Shown: one piece after another, positions 55,114 to 64,000 of the stretch | Layout of the letters: each line of letters opens with the position of its first letter | Position numbering within the stretch: position 1 is the stretch's first letter | Source of the DNA: Rhodospirillales bacterium 70-18 | GTDB lineage: Bacteria; Pseudomonadota; Alphaproteobacteria; Acetobacterales; Acetobacteraceae | NCBI GenBank assembly: GCA_001899585.1 | Contig: MKWE01000056.1 | Coordinates: 62,001-126,000 of the forward strand | Reading direction: 5' to 3' | DNA: 64,000 nucleotides | Notes under the pieces: generated by a model | What the model was told of the DNA's origin: nothing | What the model saw: only the letters and a program-made list of their open reading frames with translations | Databases searched by the model: none | Program-made: the position numbers and the translations under genes

Positions 55114-55674
55114 ATGAGCGCGACCGAGACGGTGATGATGGACTTCAAGGCCGGCGCGCTGGCGCCAGGGGCGGCGCAGGACGCGGTGGTGAAGGGCATC
55201 ACCGGCGAGATGGCGGACAAGGGCTTCGTGGTCGCCAACCTGGACAAGCTGGTCAACTGGGCGCGCACCGGCAGCCTATGGCCGATGACCTTCGGGCTGG
55301 CCTGCTGCGCGGTGGAGATGATCCACGCCTACATGCCGCGTTATGACCTGGACCGGATGGGCATCATTCCGCGCGCCTCGCCGCGGCAGAGCGATGTGAT
55401 GATCGTGGCCGGCACGCTGACCAACAAGATGGCTCCGGCGTTGCGCAAGGTGTACGATCAGATGCCGGAGCCGCGCTGGGTGATCAGCATGGGCAGCTGC
55501 GCCAATGGCGGCGGCTATTACCATTATTCGTATTCGGTGGTGCGCGGCTGCGACCGCGTGGTGCCGGTGGACGTGTATGTGCCGGGCTGTCCGCCGACCG
55601 CCGAGGCGCTGGTGTACGGAATCATGCAGTTGCAGAAGAAGATCCGCCGCACGGGGACCATCCTCCGTGGTTGA
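55114..55674 (+). CDS. nuoB: NADH-quinone oxidoreductase subunit B
   Basis: 186 residues. The ligands of the terminal [4Fe-4S] cluster N2 are visible: tandem Cys in [11 protein letters not shown], Cys in [10 protein letters not shown] and Cys in VYVPGCPPT. It docks beside NuoD at the quinone pocket. ATG 55114 is six bases after the nuoA stop. Confidence 0.97.
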   Translation: MSATETVMMDFKAGALAPGAAQDAVVKGITGEMADKGFVVANLDKLVNWARTGSLWPMTFGLACCAVEMIHAYMPRYDLDRMGIIPRASPRQSDVMIVAGTLTNKMAPALRKVYDQMPEPRWVISMGSCANGGGYYHYSYSVVRGCDRVVPVDVYVPGCPPTAEALVYGIMQLQKKIRRTGTILRG

Positions 55675-56299
55675 CGACGTGGTGCAGGAGCCGGCGCCGA
55701 CTCCGATGCAGGTGCTGGCCGAGTCGCTGGCGTCGGTGCCGGGGCTGTCGGCGGTGGGCTTCGAGCGGGACGAGCTGGTGGCGCATGCCGGGCGGGACGG
55801 GCTGGCGGCCCTGATGACCGTGCTGCGCGACGATCCGCGCTTCGCCTTCGAGCAGGTGATGGACATCTGCGGCGTGGACTGGCCGGAGCGGGCCGAGCGG
55901 TTCGACGTGGTCTACAACCTGTTGTCGGTGTCGCTGAACCAGCGGCTGCGGGTGGTGGTGCCGACCGACGAGCAGGCGCCGGTGCCATCGGTGCACACGG
56001 TCTGGCCGGTGGCGACTTGGTGGGAGCGCGAGGCATGGGACATGTTCGGCATCGTGTTCTCCGGCCAGCCCGATTTGCGGCGCATCTTGACCGATTACGG
56101 CTTCGAGGGGCATCCGCTGCGCAAGGACTTCCCGCTCACCGGCCATGTGGAGGTGCGCTACGACGAGGAGCGCAAGCAGGTGGTCTATGAGAAGGTCAAG
56201 CTGACGCAGGACTTCCGCAACTTCGACTTCCTGTCGCCGTGGGAGGCGATGACCTCGCTGCCCGGCGACGAGAAGGCGCGAAAGGGGAGCACGCCGTGA
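55667..56299 (+). CDS. nuoC: NADH-quinone oxidoreductase subunit C
   Basis: About 210 residues. It contains [52 protein letters not shown] and [21 protein letters not shown], the family signatures. It is a hydrophilic subunit of the peripheral arm. The GTG at 55667 overlaps the nuoB stop by eight bases; an ATG at about codon 13 is the alternative. NuoC and NuoD are separate here, not fused. Confidence 0.94.
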   Translation: MVDDVVQEPAPTPMQVLAESLASVPGLSAVGFERDELVAHAGRDGLAALMTVLRDDPRFAFEQVMDICGVDWPERAERFDVVYNLLSVSLNQRLRVVVPTDEQAPVPSVHTVWPVATWWEREAWDMFGIVFSGQPDLRRILTDYGFEGHPLRKDFPLTGHVEVRYDEERKQVVYEKVKLTQDFRNFDFLSPWEAMTSLPGDEKARKGSTP

Positions 56300-57504
56300 G
56301 CGAGACGGTGAAGACCGATCCGGTGACCAAGACGGTCGAGATCGACAGCCACTCCATCAATTTCGGGCCACAGCATCCGGCGGCGCATGGCGTGCTGCGG
56401 CTGATCCTGGAGATGGACGGCGAGGTGGTGGAGCGCGCCGATCCGCATATCGGGCTGCTGCATCGCGGCACCGAGAAGCTGATCGAATACAAGAGCTACA
56501 TCCAGGCACTGCCGTATTTCGACCGGCTCGATTACGTGAGCCCGATGTGCCAGGAGCATGCCTTCGCGCTGGCCACCGAGCGGCTGCTCGGCATCAAGGT
56601 GCCCGAGCGGGCGAGCTGGATCCGCACGCTGTTCAGCGAGATCACCCGGATTCTGAACCACCTGCTGAACGTGACGACCTATGCGCTGGACGTGGGGGCG
56701 ATCACGCCGGCGCTGTGGGGGTTCGAGGAGCGCGAGAAGCTGATGGAGTTCCATGAGGCCGCGTCCGGCGCGCGGCTGCATGCGAATTATTTCCGGCCAG
56801 GCGGCGTCGCCAAGGATCTGCCGGCCGGGCTGGAGGAGAAGATCGGTGCCTGGGCCGAGACTTTCCCGAAGTTCATCGACGACCTGGAGACGTTGCTGAC
56901 CAACAACCGCATCTGGAAGCAGCGGTTGGTGGATATCGGCATCATGACGGCGGAGCAGGCGCTGGCCTGGGGCTTCACCGGGCCGTGCCTGCGGGCCTCC
57001 GGCGTGCCGTGGGATCTGCGCAAGTCGCAGCCGTACGAGATGTACGACAGGCTCGATTTCCGCATCGCGGTCGGCCGCAACGGCGACTGCTATGACCGCT
57101 ACTTGATGCGCATCGGCGAGATGCGTGAAAGCGTGTCGATGATCAGGCAGTGCCTGGCGCAGATGAAGCCGGGGCCGGTGAAGGTCTCGGACCACAAGAT
57201 CACGCCGCCGAGCCGTGGCGAGATGAAGACCTCGATGGAAGCGCTGATCCATCACTTCAAGCTGTACACGGAAGGCTTCCACGTTCCGGCGGGCGCCACC
57301 TATACCGCGGTCGAGGCGCCGAAGGGCGAATTCGGCGTGTATCTGGTGGCCGACGGCACCAACCGTCCCTATCGCTGCAAGATCCGCGCGACCGGCTTCG
57401 CGCATCTGCAGGCGGTGGAGGCGATGTCCAAGCGGCACATGCTGGCCGATGCGGTGGCGATCATCGGGTCGCTCGACATCGTGTTCGGCGAGATCGACAG
57501 GTAG
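56296..57504 (+). CDS. nuoD: NADH-quinone oxidoreductase subunit D
   Basis: 402 residues. Signatures include [22 protein letters not shown] (about 23-45), [30 protein letters not shown] and the C-terminal [12 protein letters not shown]. It forms the quinone-binding cavity with NuoB. The GTG start at 56296 overlaps the nuoC stop (GTGA), with AAGGGGAG upstream. Confidence 0.97.
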   Translation: MSETVKTDPVTKTVEIDSHSINFGPQHPAAHGVLRLILEMDGEVVERADPHIGLLHRGTEKLIEYKSYIQALPYFDRLDYVSPMCQEHAFALATERLLGIKVPERASWIRTLFSEITRILNHLLNVTTYALDVGAITPALWGFEEREKLMEFHEAASGARLHANYFRPGGVAKDLPAGLEEKIGAWAETFPKFIDDLETLLTNNRIWKQRLVDIGIMTAEQALAWGFTGPCLRASGVPWDLRKSQPYEMYDRLDFRIAVGRNGDCYDRYLMRIGEMRESVSMIRQCLAQMKPGPVKVSDHKITPPSRGEMKTSMEALIHHFKLYTEGFHVPAGATYTAVEAPKGEFGVYLVADGTNRPYRCKIRATGFAHLQAVEAMSKRHMLADAVAIIGSLDIVFGEIDR

Positions 57505-57507
57505 AGC

Positions 57508-58146
57508 ATGGAAGAGAACGCAACCGGCGGGTTCGAGCAGCCCGCGAGCTTCACCTTCGATGCCGAGAGCATGGCGCAGGTGGAGCGGCATATCGCCAAA
57601 TATCCGCCCGGCAAGCAGGCCAGCGCGGTGCTGCCGTTGCTGGACCTGGCGCAGCGGCAGATGGGGCGCGCCACCGGCAGCGCGTGGGTGCCGGTGGCGG
57701 CGATGGACGAGATCGGGCGCATCCTGGGGATGCCGCCGATCCGGGTATATGAGGTGGCCACCTTCTACCTGATGTTCAACACCGCGCCGGTGGGCAAGTT
57801 CCACCTGCAGCTTTGCACCACCACGCCATGCTGGCTGCGCGGCTCGGACGAGGTGGTGAAGGCGTGCCGCGATGCCACCGGCATCAAGGGCTGGAAGGAG
57901 ACCAGCGCCGACGGGATGTTCACCATGACCGAGGTGGAATGCGTCGGCGCCTGCGTGAACGCGCCGGTGCTGCAGGTGAACGACGATTTCTACGAGGACA
58001 TGGACGCCGAGCGGACCAAGGCGCTGCTGGCGGCGCTGCGGCGCGGCGAGGTGCCGAAGCCGGGCTCGATGGCCGGGCGGCAGACCTCCGCCCCCGAGGG
58101 TGGGCCGACGACGCTGACCACGCTGAAGTTCGAAAAGGCGGAATGA
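57508..58146 (+). CDS. nuoE: NADH-quinone oxidoreductase subunit E
   Basis: 212 residues. The [2Fe-2S] cluster N1a ligands are in [13 protein letters not shown] and [17 protein letters not shown]. The N-terminal helical part ends [19 protein letters not shown] Pro/Gly-rich C-terminal extension of about 40 residues is typical of alphaproteobacterial NuoE. It partners NuoF in the NADH-oxidising module and starts four bases after nuoD. Confidence 0.96.
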   Translation: MEENATGGFEQPASFTFDAESMAQVERHIAKYPPGKQASAVLPLLDLAQRQMGRATGSAWVPVAAMDEIGRILGMPPIRVYEVATFYLMFNTAPVGKFHLQLCTTTPCWLRGSDEVVKACRDATGIKGWKETSADGMFTMTEVECVGACVNAPVLQVNDDFYEDMDAERTKALLAALRRGEVPKPGSMAGRQTSAPEGGPTTLTTLKFEKAE

Positions 58147-58150
58147 GCGC

Positions 58151-59443
58151 ATGCTGAGCGATCAGGACCGGATTTTCACCAATCTCTACGGGCTGCACGA
58201 CCCCGGGCTGGCCGGCGCGCGGGCGCGTGGGGACTGGGACGGGACGGCCGCCATCCTCGCCCGCGGGCGCGAGGCGATCGTGGAGGAGATGAAGGCGTCC
58301 GGGCTGCGCGGGCGCGGCGGCGCGGGGTTCCCGACCGGCATGAAATGGTCGTTCATGCCCAAGACCATCGGCGACCGGCCGCATTACCTGGTTGTGAACG
58401 CCGACGAGTCCGAGCCGGGCACCTGCAAGGACCGCGACATCCTGCGCCACGACCCGCACAAGCTGGTGGAGGGTTGCCTGGTCGCCAGCTTCGCGATGGG
58501 CGCGCATGCCTGCTACATCTACATCCGCGGCGAGTTCTACAACGAGGCGGTGGCGTTGCAGCGGGCGATCGACGAGGCCTACGAGGCCGGGTTGATCGGT
58601 AAGAACGCGGCGGGCTCGAGTTGGGATTTCGACCTGTATCTGCATCGCGGCGCCGGCGCCTATATCTGCGGCGAGGAGACCGCGCTGATCGAGAGCCTGG
58701 AGGGCAAGAAGGGCATGCCGCGGCTGAAGCCGCCGTTCCCGGCCGCCGTCGGGCTGTATGGCTGCCCGACCACGGTGAACAACGTGGAGAGCATCGCGGT
58801 GGCGCCGACCATCCTGCGGCGCGGGGCAGCGTGGTTCTCGGCGCTGGGGCGACCGAAGAACGCCGGCACCAAGCTGTTCTGCATCTCCGGCCACGTGAAC
58901 AAGCCGTGCAACGTGGAGGAGGAGCTGGGCATCCCGCTGCGCGAATTGATCGACAAGTATGCCGGCGGCGTGCGCGGGGGCTGGGACAACCTGCTGGCGG
59001 TGATCCCGGGCGGCGCCTCGGTGCCGGTGCTGAACAAGGCGACCTGCGACACCATTCTGATGGATTTCGACAGCCTGCGCGACGTGAAGAGCGGGCTGGG
59101 CACGGCGGCGGTGATCGTGATGGACAAGTCCACGGACATCATCAAGGCGATCGCCCGGCTCAGCGCCTTCTACAAGCATGAGAGCTGCGGCCAGTGCACG
59201 CCATGCCGCGAGGGCACCGGCTGGATGATGCGGGTGATGAACCGCATGGTGCAGGGGCGTGCCGAAGTGTCGGAGATCGACACGCTGGAGCAGGTGACGC
59301 GGCAGATCGAAGGGCACACGATCTGTGCGCTCGGCGATGCGGCGGCCTGGCCGATCCAGGGGCTGATCAAGAACTTCCGGCCCGAGATGGAAGCCCGTAT
59401 CGCCGCCTATAAGGCCGGTGCAACGCGCATGGCAGCGGAGTAG
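58151..59443 (+). CDS. nuoF: NADH-quinone oxidoreductase subunit F
   Basis: 430 residues. The NADH/FMN site shows [18 protein letters not shown] and [19 protein letters not shown]. The [4Fe-4S] N3 ligands are in [12 protein letters not shown] and HTICALGDA. It accepts electrons from NADH. The gene starts five bases after the nuoE stop. Confidence 0.98.
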   Translation: MLSDQDRIFTNLYGLHDPGLAGARARGDWDGTAAILARGREAIVEEMKASGLRGRGGAGFPTGMKWSFMPKTIGDRPHYLVVNADESEPGTCKDRDILRHDPHKLVEGCLVASFAMGAHACYIYIRGEFYNEAVALQRAIDEAYEAGLIGKNAAGSSWDFDLYLHRGAGAYICGEETALIESLEGKKGMPRLKPPFPAAVGLYGCPTTVNNVESIAVAPTILRRGAAWFSALGRPKNAGTKLFCISGHVNKPCNVEEELGIPLRELIDKYAGGVRGGWDNLLAVIPGGASVPVLNKATCDTILMDFDSLRDVKSGLGTAAVIVMDKSTDIIKAIARLSAFYKHESCGQCTPCREGTGWMMRVMNRMVQGRAEVSEIDTLEQVTRQIEGHTICALGDAAAWPIQGLIKNFRPEMEARIAAYKAGATRMAAE

Positions 59444-59448
59444 GCGCG

Positions 59449-61509
59449 ATGGTGAAGGTCACGGTCGACGGCATCGATGTCGAGGTGCCTCCGGGCTCCA
59501 ACGTGCTGCAGGCCTGCGAGGCGGCGGGCAAGGAAATCCCACGCTTCTGCTACCATGAGCGGCTGTCGGTGGCGGGCAATTGCCGCATGTGCCTGGTGGA
59601 GATCGAGAAGGCGCCGCCCAAGCCGTTCGCCTCCTGCGCCTATCCGGTGAACGAGGGGATGGTGGTGCACACCGACAGCCCGATGGTGCGCAAGGCGCGC
59701 CGCGGGGTGATGGAGTTCCTGCTGATCAACCATCCGCTGGACTGCCCGATCTGCGACCAGGGCGGCGAATGCGATCTGCAGGACCAGGCGGTGGGCTATG
59801 GCGGCGATTCCTCGCGCTATGAGGAGGCCAAGCGGGCGGTGAAGGACAAGAACCTCGGGCCGCTGGTGAAGACGGTGATGACGCGCTGCATCCAGTGCAC
59901 GCGCTGCATCCGCTTCTCGACCGAGATCGCCGGGGTGTCCGAGCTGGGGGCGACGGCGCGCGGCGAGGGCATGGAGGTGGGCACCTATGTGGAGAAGGCG
60001 CTGACCTCGGAGCTTTCGGGCAATCTGATCGACATCTGCCCGGTGGGGGCGCTGACCTCCAAGCCGTATGCCTTCGTGGCGCGGCCGTGGGAATTGAAGA
60101 AGACCGACAGCGTGGACGTGCTGGACGCGGTGGGTGCGGCGATCCGGGTGGATTCGCGCGGGCCAGAGGTCCTGCGCGTGCTGCCGCGGCTGAACGAGGA
60201 CGTGAACGAGGAGTGGCTGGCCGACAAGTCGCGCTTCGCGGTCGATGGGCTGAAGCGGCGGCGGCTGGACTCCTGCTGGGTGCGGCGCGACGGCAAGCTG
60301 GTGCGCGCGGAGTGGGAAGAGGCATTCGCGGCGATTGCCGGGCGGCTGGCGGGGCTGGACGGGACGCGGATCGGCGCCGTGGCCGGCAACCTGGCCGACG
60401 CCGAGAGCATGTTGCTGCTGAAGGAACTGATGGCGGCGCGGGGCTCGGCCAATTTGGATTGCCGGCAGGACGGGGCGGCGCTGGATGCCTCGCGGCGGGA
60501 TTTCTACAGTTTCAACACCTCGATCGCCGGGATCGAGGAGGCGGACGCGCTGCTGATCGTGGGCAGCAATCCGCGCCGGGAGGCGCCGCTGATCAATGCG
60601 CGCATCCGCAAGGCATGGCTGGCCGGCGGGCTGAAGGTGGCAGCGATCGGGACCGAGGCGGACCTGACCTATCCGGTGGAGTGGCTGGGCGAGCGGCCGG
60701 TGGTGCTGGGGCAGGTGCTGTCGGGCAGCCATGGTTTCGCCGAGGTGCTGAAGGCGGCGAAGCGGCCGATGATCATCGTGGGGCAGGGCGCGCTGGCGCG
60801 ACCCGACGGGGCGGCGATGCTGGCGGCGTGCTGGAAGCTGGCGGCCGAGACGGGGATGCTGACGCCGGACTGGCACGGCTTCAACGTGCTGCACACCGCG
60901 GCGGCCCGGGTGGGGGCGCTGGATCTCGGCTTCCTGCCGGGTGCCGGGGGCAAGGACCTGGCCGGCATGCTGGGCGGCGGCGTGGACCTGCTGTGGCTGC
61001 TGGGGGCGGACGAGTTCGACACCGCGAAGATCGGGGCCGGCACGTTCGTGGTCTATCAAGGACATCATGGCGACGCGGGCGCGGCGCGGGCGGATGTGAT
61101 CCTGCCGGGGGCGGCCTATACCGAGAAGAACGGCACCTACGTGAACACCGAGGGCCGGGTGCAGCGCGGGCAGTTGGCGGTGTATCCGCCAGCGGCGGCG
61201 CGCGAGGACTGGAAGATCCTGCGGGCGTTCAGCGGCTATATCGACCGCACCCTGCCGTATGACACGCTGGAGGCGGTGCGGGCGCGGCTGGAGGCGGTGA
61301 ACCCGGTGTTCGCGCGGCTCGACATCCTGCCGCGCTTCGGCTGCACCGACCTGTCCGGCCCTGCCGGCGAGGTGGGTGCGCTCAGCGGGCCGCCGCTGGT
61401 GGCCGCGATCGCCAACTACTATCAGACCGACCCGATCAGCCGCGCGAGCCCGACCATGGCGGAATGCACCCGGACCTACCTGCCCCCCATGGCGCAGGCG
61501 GCGGAGTAG
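59449..61509 (+). CDS. nuoG: NADH-quinone oxidoreductase subunit G
   Basis: 686 residues. The N-terminal ferredoxin domain has [15 protein letters not shown], then [30 protein letters not shown] and [13 protein letters not shown] for clusters N1b, N5 and N4. The molybdopterin-oxidoreductase-like domain follows and lacks cofactor-binding features, as usual. It carries electrons from NuoF toward NuoI. It begins five bases after nuoF. Confidence 0.97.
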   Translation: MVKVTVDGIDVEVPPGSNVLQACEAAGKEIPRFCYHERLSVAGNCRMCLVEIEKAPPKPFASCAYPVNEGMVVHTDSPMVRKARRGVMEFLLINHPLDCPICDQGGECDLQDQAVGYGGDSSRYEEAKRAVKDKNLGPLVKTVMTRCIQCTRCIRFSTEIAGVSELGATARGEGMEVGTYVEKALTSELSGNLIDICPVGALTSKPYAFVARPWELKKTDSVDVLDAVGAAIRVDSRGPEVLRVLPRLNEDVNEEWLADKSRFAVDGLKRRRLDSCWVRRDGKLVRAEWEEAFAAIAGRLAGLDGTRIGAVAGNLADAESMLLLKELMAARGSANLDCRQDGAALDASRRDFYSFNTSIAGIEEADALLIVGSNPRREAPLINARIRKAWLAGGLKVAAIGTEADLTYPVEWLGERPVVLGQVLSGSHGFAEVLKAAKRPMIIVGQGALARPDGAAMLAACWKLAAETGMLTPDWHGFNVLHTAAARVGALDLGFLPGAGGKDLAGMLGGGVDLLWLLGADEFDTAKIGAGTFVVYQGHHGDAGAARADVILPGAAYTEKNGTYVNTEGRVQRGQLAVYPPAAAREDWKILRAFSGYIDRTLPYDTLEAVRARLEAVNPVFARLDILPRFGCTDLSGPAGEVGALSGPPLVAAIANYYQTDPISRASPTMAECTRTYLPPMAQAAE

Positions 61510-61514
61510 GGCGG

Positions 61515-62525
61515 ATGATGGAGTTCTTCCTGACCAACCCGCTGGGCATCCTGATCCTGACCGTGCTGAAGGCGCTGGCGCTGCTGGTGCCGTTGCTGAT
61601 TGGCGTGGCCTATCTGACGCTGGCCGAGCGCAAGGTGCTGGGCGCCATGCAGTTGCGGCGCGGGCCGAACGTGGTGGGGCCGTTCGGGCTGTTCCAGCCC
61701 TTCGCCGACGCCATCAAGATGCTGATGAAGGAGACCATCATCCCGACCGGCGCCAACCGGATGCTGTTCCTGATGGCGCCGATGCTGACCTTCGGGCTGG
61801 CGATGATCGCCTGGGCGGTGATCCCGGTGAACGACGGCTGGGCGATCGCCGACATCAACGTGGGCGTGCTGTACCTGTTCGCGATCAGTTCGCTGGGTGT
61901 CTACGGCATCATCATCGCGGGTTGGGCCAGCAATTCGAAGTATCCATTCCTGGGCGCGCTGCGGTCGGCGGCGCAAATGGTGTCGTACGAAGTCTCGATG
62001 GGCTTCGTGATGGTCACCGTGCTGCTGTGTGTGGGCAGCCTGAACCTGAACGACATTGTGCTGGCGCAGCGGCATGTGTGGTTCGCGCTGCCGCTGTTCC
62101 CGATGTTCATCATCTTCTTCATCTCGACGCTGGCCGAGACCAACCGCTCGCCGTTCGACCTGCCGGAAGGCGAGAGCGAGATCGTCGCCGGGTTCTTCGT
62201 GGAATACAGCTCGATGAGCTTCGCGCTGTTCTTCCTCGGCGAATACGCGAACATGATCCTGATGGCGGCGATGACGACGATCCTGTTCCTCGGCGGCTGG
62301 CTGGCGCCATTCGGGCTGACCTTCATTCCCGGGCCGATCTGGCTGATCCTGAAGATCTGTGTGGTGCTGTTCTTCTTCCTGTGGACGCGCGCGACCTTCC
62401 CCCGCTACCGCTACGACCAGCTGATGCGGCTGGGATGGAAGGTGTTCCTGCCGTTCTCGCTGTTCTATCTGGTGCTGGTGGCGGGCGTGCTGCTGGCGTT
62501 CGGGTGGCTGCCGCATGTCGCCTGA
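61515..62525 (+). CDS. nuoH: NADH-quinone oxidoreductase subunit H
   Basis: 336 residues, eight hydrophobic helices. Conserved loops are [59 protein letters not shown] and [19 protein letters not shown]. It joins the quinone site to the proton-pumping arm. ATG 61515 is followed directly by a second ATG at 61518; either could start. Confidence 0.97.
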   Translation: MMEFFLTNPLGILILTVLKALALLVPLLIGVAYLTLAERKVLGAMQLRRGPNVVGPFGLFQPFADAIKMLMKETIIPTGANRMLFLMAPMLTFGLAMIAWAVIPVNDGWAIADINVGVLYLFAISSLGVYGIIIAGWASNSKYPFLGALRSAAQMVSYEVSMGFVMVTVLLCVGSLNLNDIVLAQRHVWFALPLFPMFIIFFISTLAETNRSPFDLPEGESEIVAGFFVEYSSMSFALFFLGEYANMILMAAMTTILFLGGWLAPFGLTFIPGPIWLILKICVVLFFFLWTRATFPRYRYDQLMRLGWKVFLPFSLFYLVLVAGVLLAFGWLPHVA

Positions 62526-62559
62526 TCCCGCAAACCGCCGGCGCGTAGGAGTTTGACCG

Positions 62560-63048
62560 ATGGCATTGCTTGACCGCACCGCGCGGAGCCTGCTGCTGAG
62601 CGAGCTCGTGTCGGGCATGGCGCTGACCTTGAAGTATTTCTTCAAGCGCAAGGTGACCATCAACTACCCGTACGAGAAGGGACCGATCAGCCCGCGCTTC
62701 AAGGGCGAGCACGCGCTGCGCCGCTACCCGAACGGCGAGGAGCGGTGCATCGCGTGCAAGCTGTGCGAGGCGGTTTGCCCGGCGCAGGCGATCACCATCG
62801 AGGCCGAGCCGCGCGAGGATGGCAGCCGCCGCACCACGCGCTACGACATCGATATGACCAAATGCATCTATTGCGGGCTGTGCGAGGAAGCCTGTCCGGT
62901 GGATGCGATCGTCGAGGGGCCGAACTTCGAGTTCGCCACCGAGACGCGCGAGGAACTTTTCTACAACAAGGACAAGCTGCTGGCCAACGGCGACCGCTGG
63001 GAGCCGGAGCTGGCCCGCCGCCTGGAACTGGACGCCCCCTATCGCTGA
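62560..63048 (+). CDS. nuoI: NADH-quinone oxidoreductase subunit I
   Basis: 162 residues with two [4Fe-4S] motifs: [19 protein letters not shown] (about 64-82) and [19 protein letters not shown] (about 103-121), binding N6a and N6b. An N-terminal amphipathic region ([20 protein letters not shown]) contacts the membrane. It passes electrons to NuoB. Confidence 0.98.
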   Translation: MALLDRTARSLLLSELVSGMALTLKYFFKRKVTINYPYEKGPISPRFKGEHALRRYPNGEERCIACKLCEAVCPAQAITIEAEPREDGSRRTTRYDIDMTKCIYCGLCEEACPVDAIVEGPNFEFATETREELFYNKDKLLANGDRWEPELARRLELDAPYR

Positions 63049-63121
63049 GATGAAGGGCCGCCTCCCATCGGGGCCGGTCTCGTAGGATGACCATGAAGCA
63101 GATCAACAACGGCGCGGGTGC

Positions 63122-63817
63122 ATGATGATCGCAGCGCTCGCCTTCTATGTGTTCGCGGCCATTCTGATCGCCTCCGCGGCGATGGTGGTCAGTGCGCGCA
63201 ATCCGGTGCACTCCGTGCTGTTCCTGATCCTGGCGTTCTTTAACGCGGCGGCGCTGTTCCTGCTGGCCGGGGCGGAATTCCTGGCGATGATCCTGGTGAT
63301 CGTCTACGTGGGCGCGGTCGCGGTGCTGTTCCTGTTCGTGGTGATGATGCTGGATATCAACTTCTCGCAGCTGCGCGAGGGGTTCCAGCGCTATGCCCCG
63401 GTGGGGGCGACCATCGGCGTGGTGCTGCTGGCGGAACTGGCGATCGTGCTGGGCGGCTGGAAGTTCGCGCCCGGCGCCGCCAGCCTCCGCTTCGCGCCGC
63501 GGGCCGAGGGGGTGCACAACACCGCCCAGCTCGGCCAGCTGATCTATACGCATTACATCCTACTGTTCCAGGCATCCGGCCTGGTGCTGCTGGTGGCGAT
63601 GATCGGCGCGATCGTGCTGACCCTGCGCGACAAGACATCCTCGCGCCACCAGGTGATCGCCCAGCAGATCGGCCGGATGGCCGGCGACACGCTGGAGATG
63701 ATGGATGTGCGCAGCGGCGCCGGCGTGCGCGAGCTTGGCATCATCCGGCCGAAGCCGGCGCCCGAGCCGGAAGTGGCGGCGCATGACGATCACGGACATC
63801 ATGGGGGAGGGCACTGA
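63122..63817 (+). CDS. nuoJ: NADH-quinone oxidoreductase subunit J
   Basis: 231 residues, five hydrophobic helices. Conserved [27 protein letters not shown], whose pi-bulge helix is important for coupling. A polar His-rich C-terminal tail ([11 protein letters not shown]) is longer than usual and could bind metal, but may be incidental. It starts 73 bases after nuoI, a larger gap than elsewhere in the operon. Confidence 0.96.
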   Translation: MMIAALAFYVFAAILIASAAMVVSARNPVHSVLFLILAFFNAAALFLLAGAEFLAMILVIVYVGAVAVLFLFVVMMLDINFSQLREGFQRYAPVGATIGVVLLAELAIVLGGWKFAPGAASLRFAPRAEGVHNTAQLGQLIYTHYILLFQASGLVLLVAMIGAIVLTLRDKTSSRHQVIAQQIGRMAGDTLEMMDVRSGAGVRELGIIRPKPAPEPEVAAHDDHGHHGGGH

Positions 63818-63818
63818 C

Positions 63819-64000
63819 ATGCTCGCGGTCGGGCTCGGCCATTATCTGGCCGTCAGCGCCATCCTGCTGGTGCTGGGCATCTTCGGCATCTTCCTGAACC
63901 GGAAGAACGTCATCGTCATCCTGATGTCCATCGAGCTGATGCTGCTGGCGGTGAACCTCAACCTGGTTGCCTTCTCCTCGGCGCTGGACGACCTGACCGG
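63819..64000 (+). CDS. nuoK: NADH-quinone oxidoreductase subunit K (3' partial)
   Basis: Only the first 60 residues are in the window. They include [20 protein letters not shown] and [17 protein letters not shown], with the membrane Glu residues of NuoK. It starts one base after the nuoJ stop. The rest of the operon (nuoL onward) is expected beyond the edge. Confidence 0.95.
   Translation, partial: MLAVGLGHYLAVSAILLVLGIFGIFLNRKNVIVILMSIELMLLAVNLNLVAFSSALDDLT

Overview
The window is about 64 kb of very GC-rich bacterial chromosome. It is almost entirely coding, with strong third-position G/C bias. Three features point to an alphaproteobacterium: the split pntAA/pntAB/pntB transhydrogenase, a Cox11-type cytochrome oxidase assembly protein, and the gene order tig, clpP, clpX, lon, HU, tRNA-Val, tRNA-Asp, nuoA to nuoK. 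Codon bias and accessory gene content suggest Acetobacteraceae or a related Rhodospirillales family. That placement is an inference; no rRNA is present.

Layout. 1-6.5 kb: the 3' end of a Cox11-like gene that runs without a stop into a c-type cytochrome domain; a SAM methyltransferase preceded by a possible Trp-codon leader and attenuator; an acyl-CoA ligase; oligoendopeptidase F; an AarF/UbiB kinase-like protein. 6.5-10.8 kb: a GT87 membrane glycosyltransferase and the proton-translocating transhydrogenase operon. 10.8-18.9 kb: envelope genes, namely a small lipoprotein, a FecR-domain protein with long Pro-rich repeats, a membrane protein, an SMP-30 lactonase, a polyprenyl-phosphate sugar transferase, a YVTN beta-propeller and a sterol-desaturase-type hydroxylase. 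18.9-25 kb: an IlvD/Edd dehydratase, a CAP protein, an SDR, a cupin, a P1 peptidase, an enoyl-CoA hydratase and a DUF1328 peptide.

25-33.1 kb is the most distinctive part, a same-strand catabolic cluster. It holds a D-2-hydroxyacid dehydrogenase, a two-subunit TPP decarboxylase of the sulfopyruvate/phosphonopyruvate type, a Tat-exported solute-binding protein, two ABC permeases with no ATPase gene, and both subunits of an N,N-dimethylformamidase-like amidohydrolase. A plausible reading is import of an unknown N-substituted amide, hydrolysis, and processing of the acid product through a 2-oxoacid.

33-44.4 kb: a DMT transporter, an EmrAB-type pump with a divergent TetR regulator and two palindromic operators, a penicillin-acylase-family protein, a ParA/CopD-like pair, the bifunctional NAD(P)HX repair enzyme and malonyl-CoA decarboxylase. 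44.5-54.5 kb: an AceE-like E1/transketolase, tRNA-Leu, trigger factor, ClpP, ClpX, Lon, HU, tRNA-Val and tRNA-Asp. 54.7-64 kb: respiratory complex I genes nuoA to nuoK, the last cut by the window edge.

An AT-rich palindromic element recurs at four places: two complete 125-bp copies, one 100-bp copy and one half copy, always at 3' ends of genes. No CRISPR array, transposase, prophage gene or rRNA was seen.
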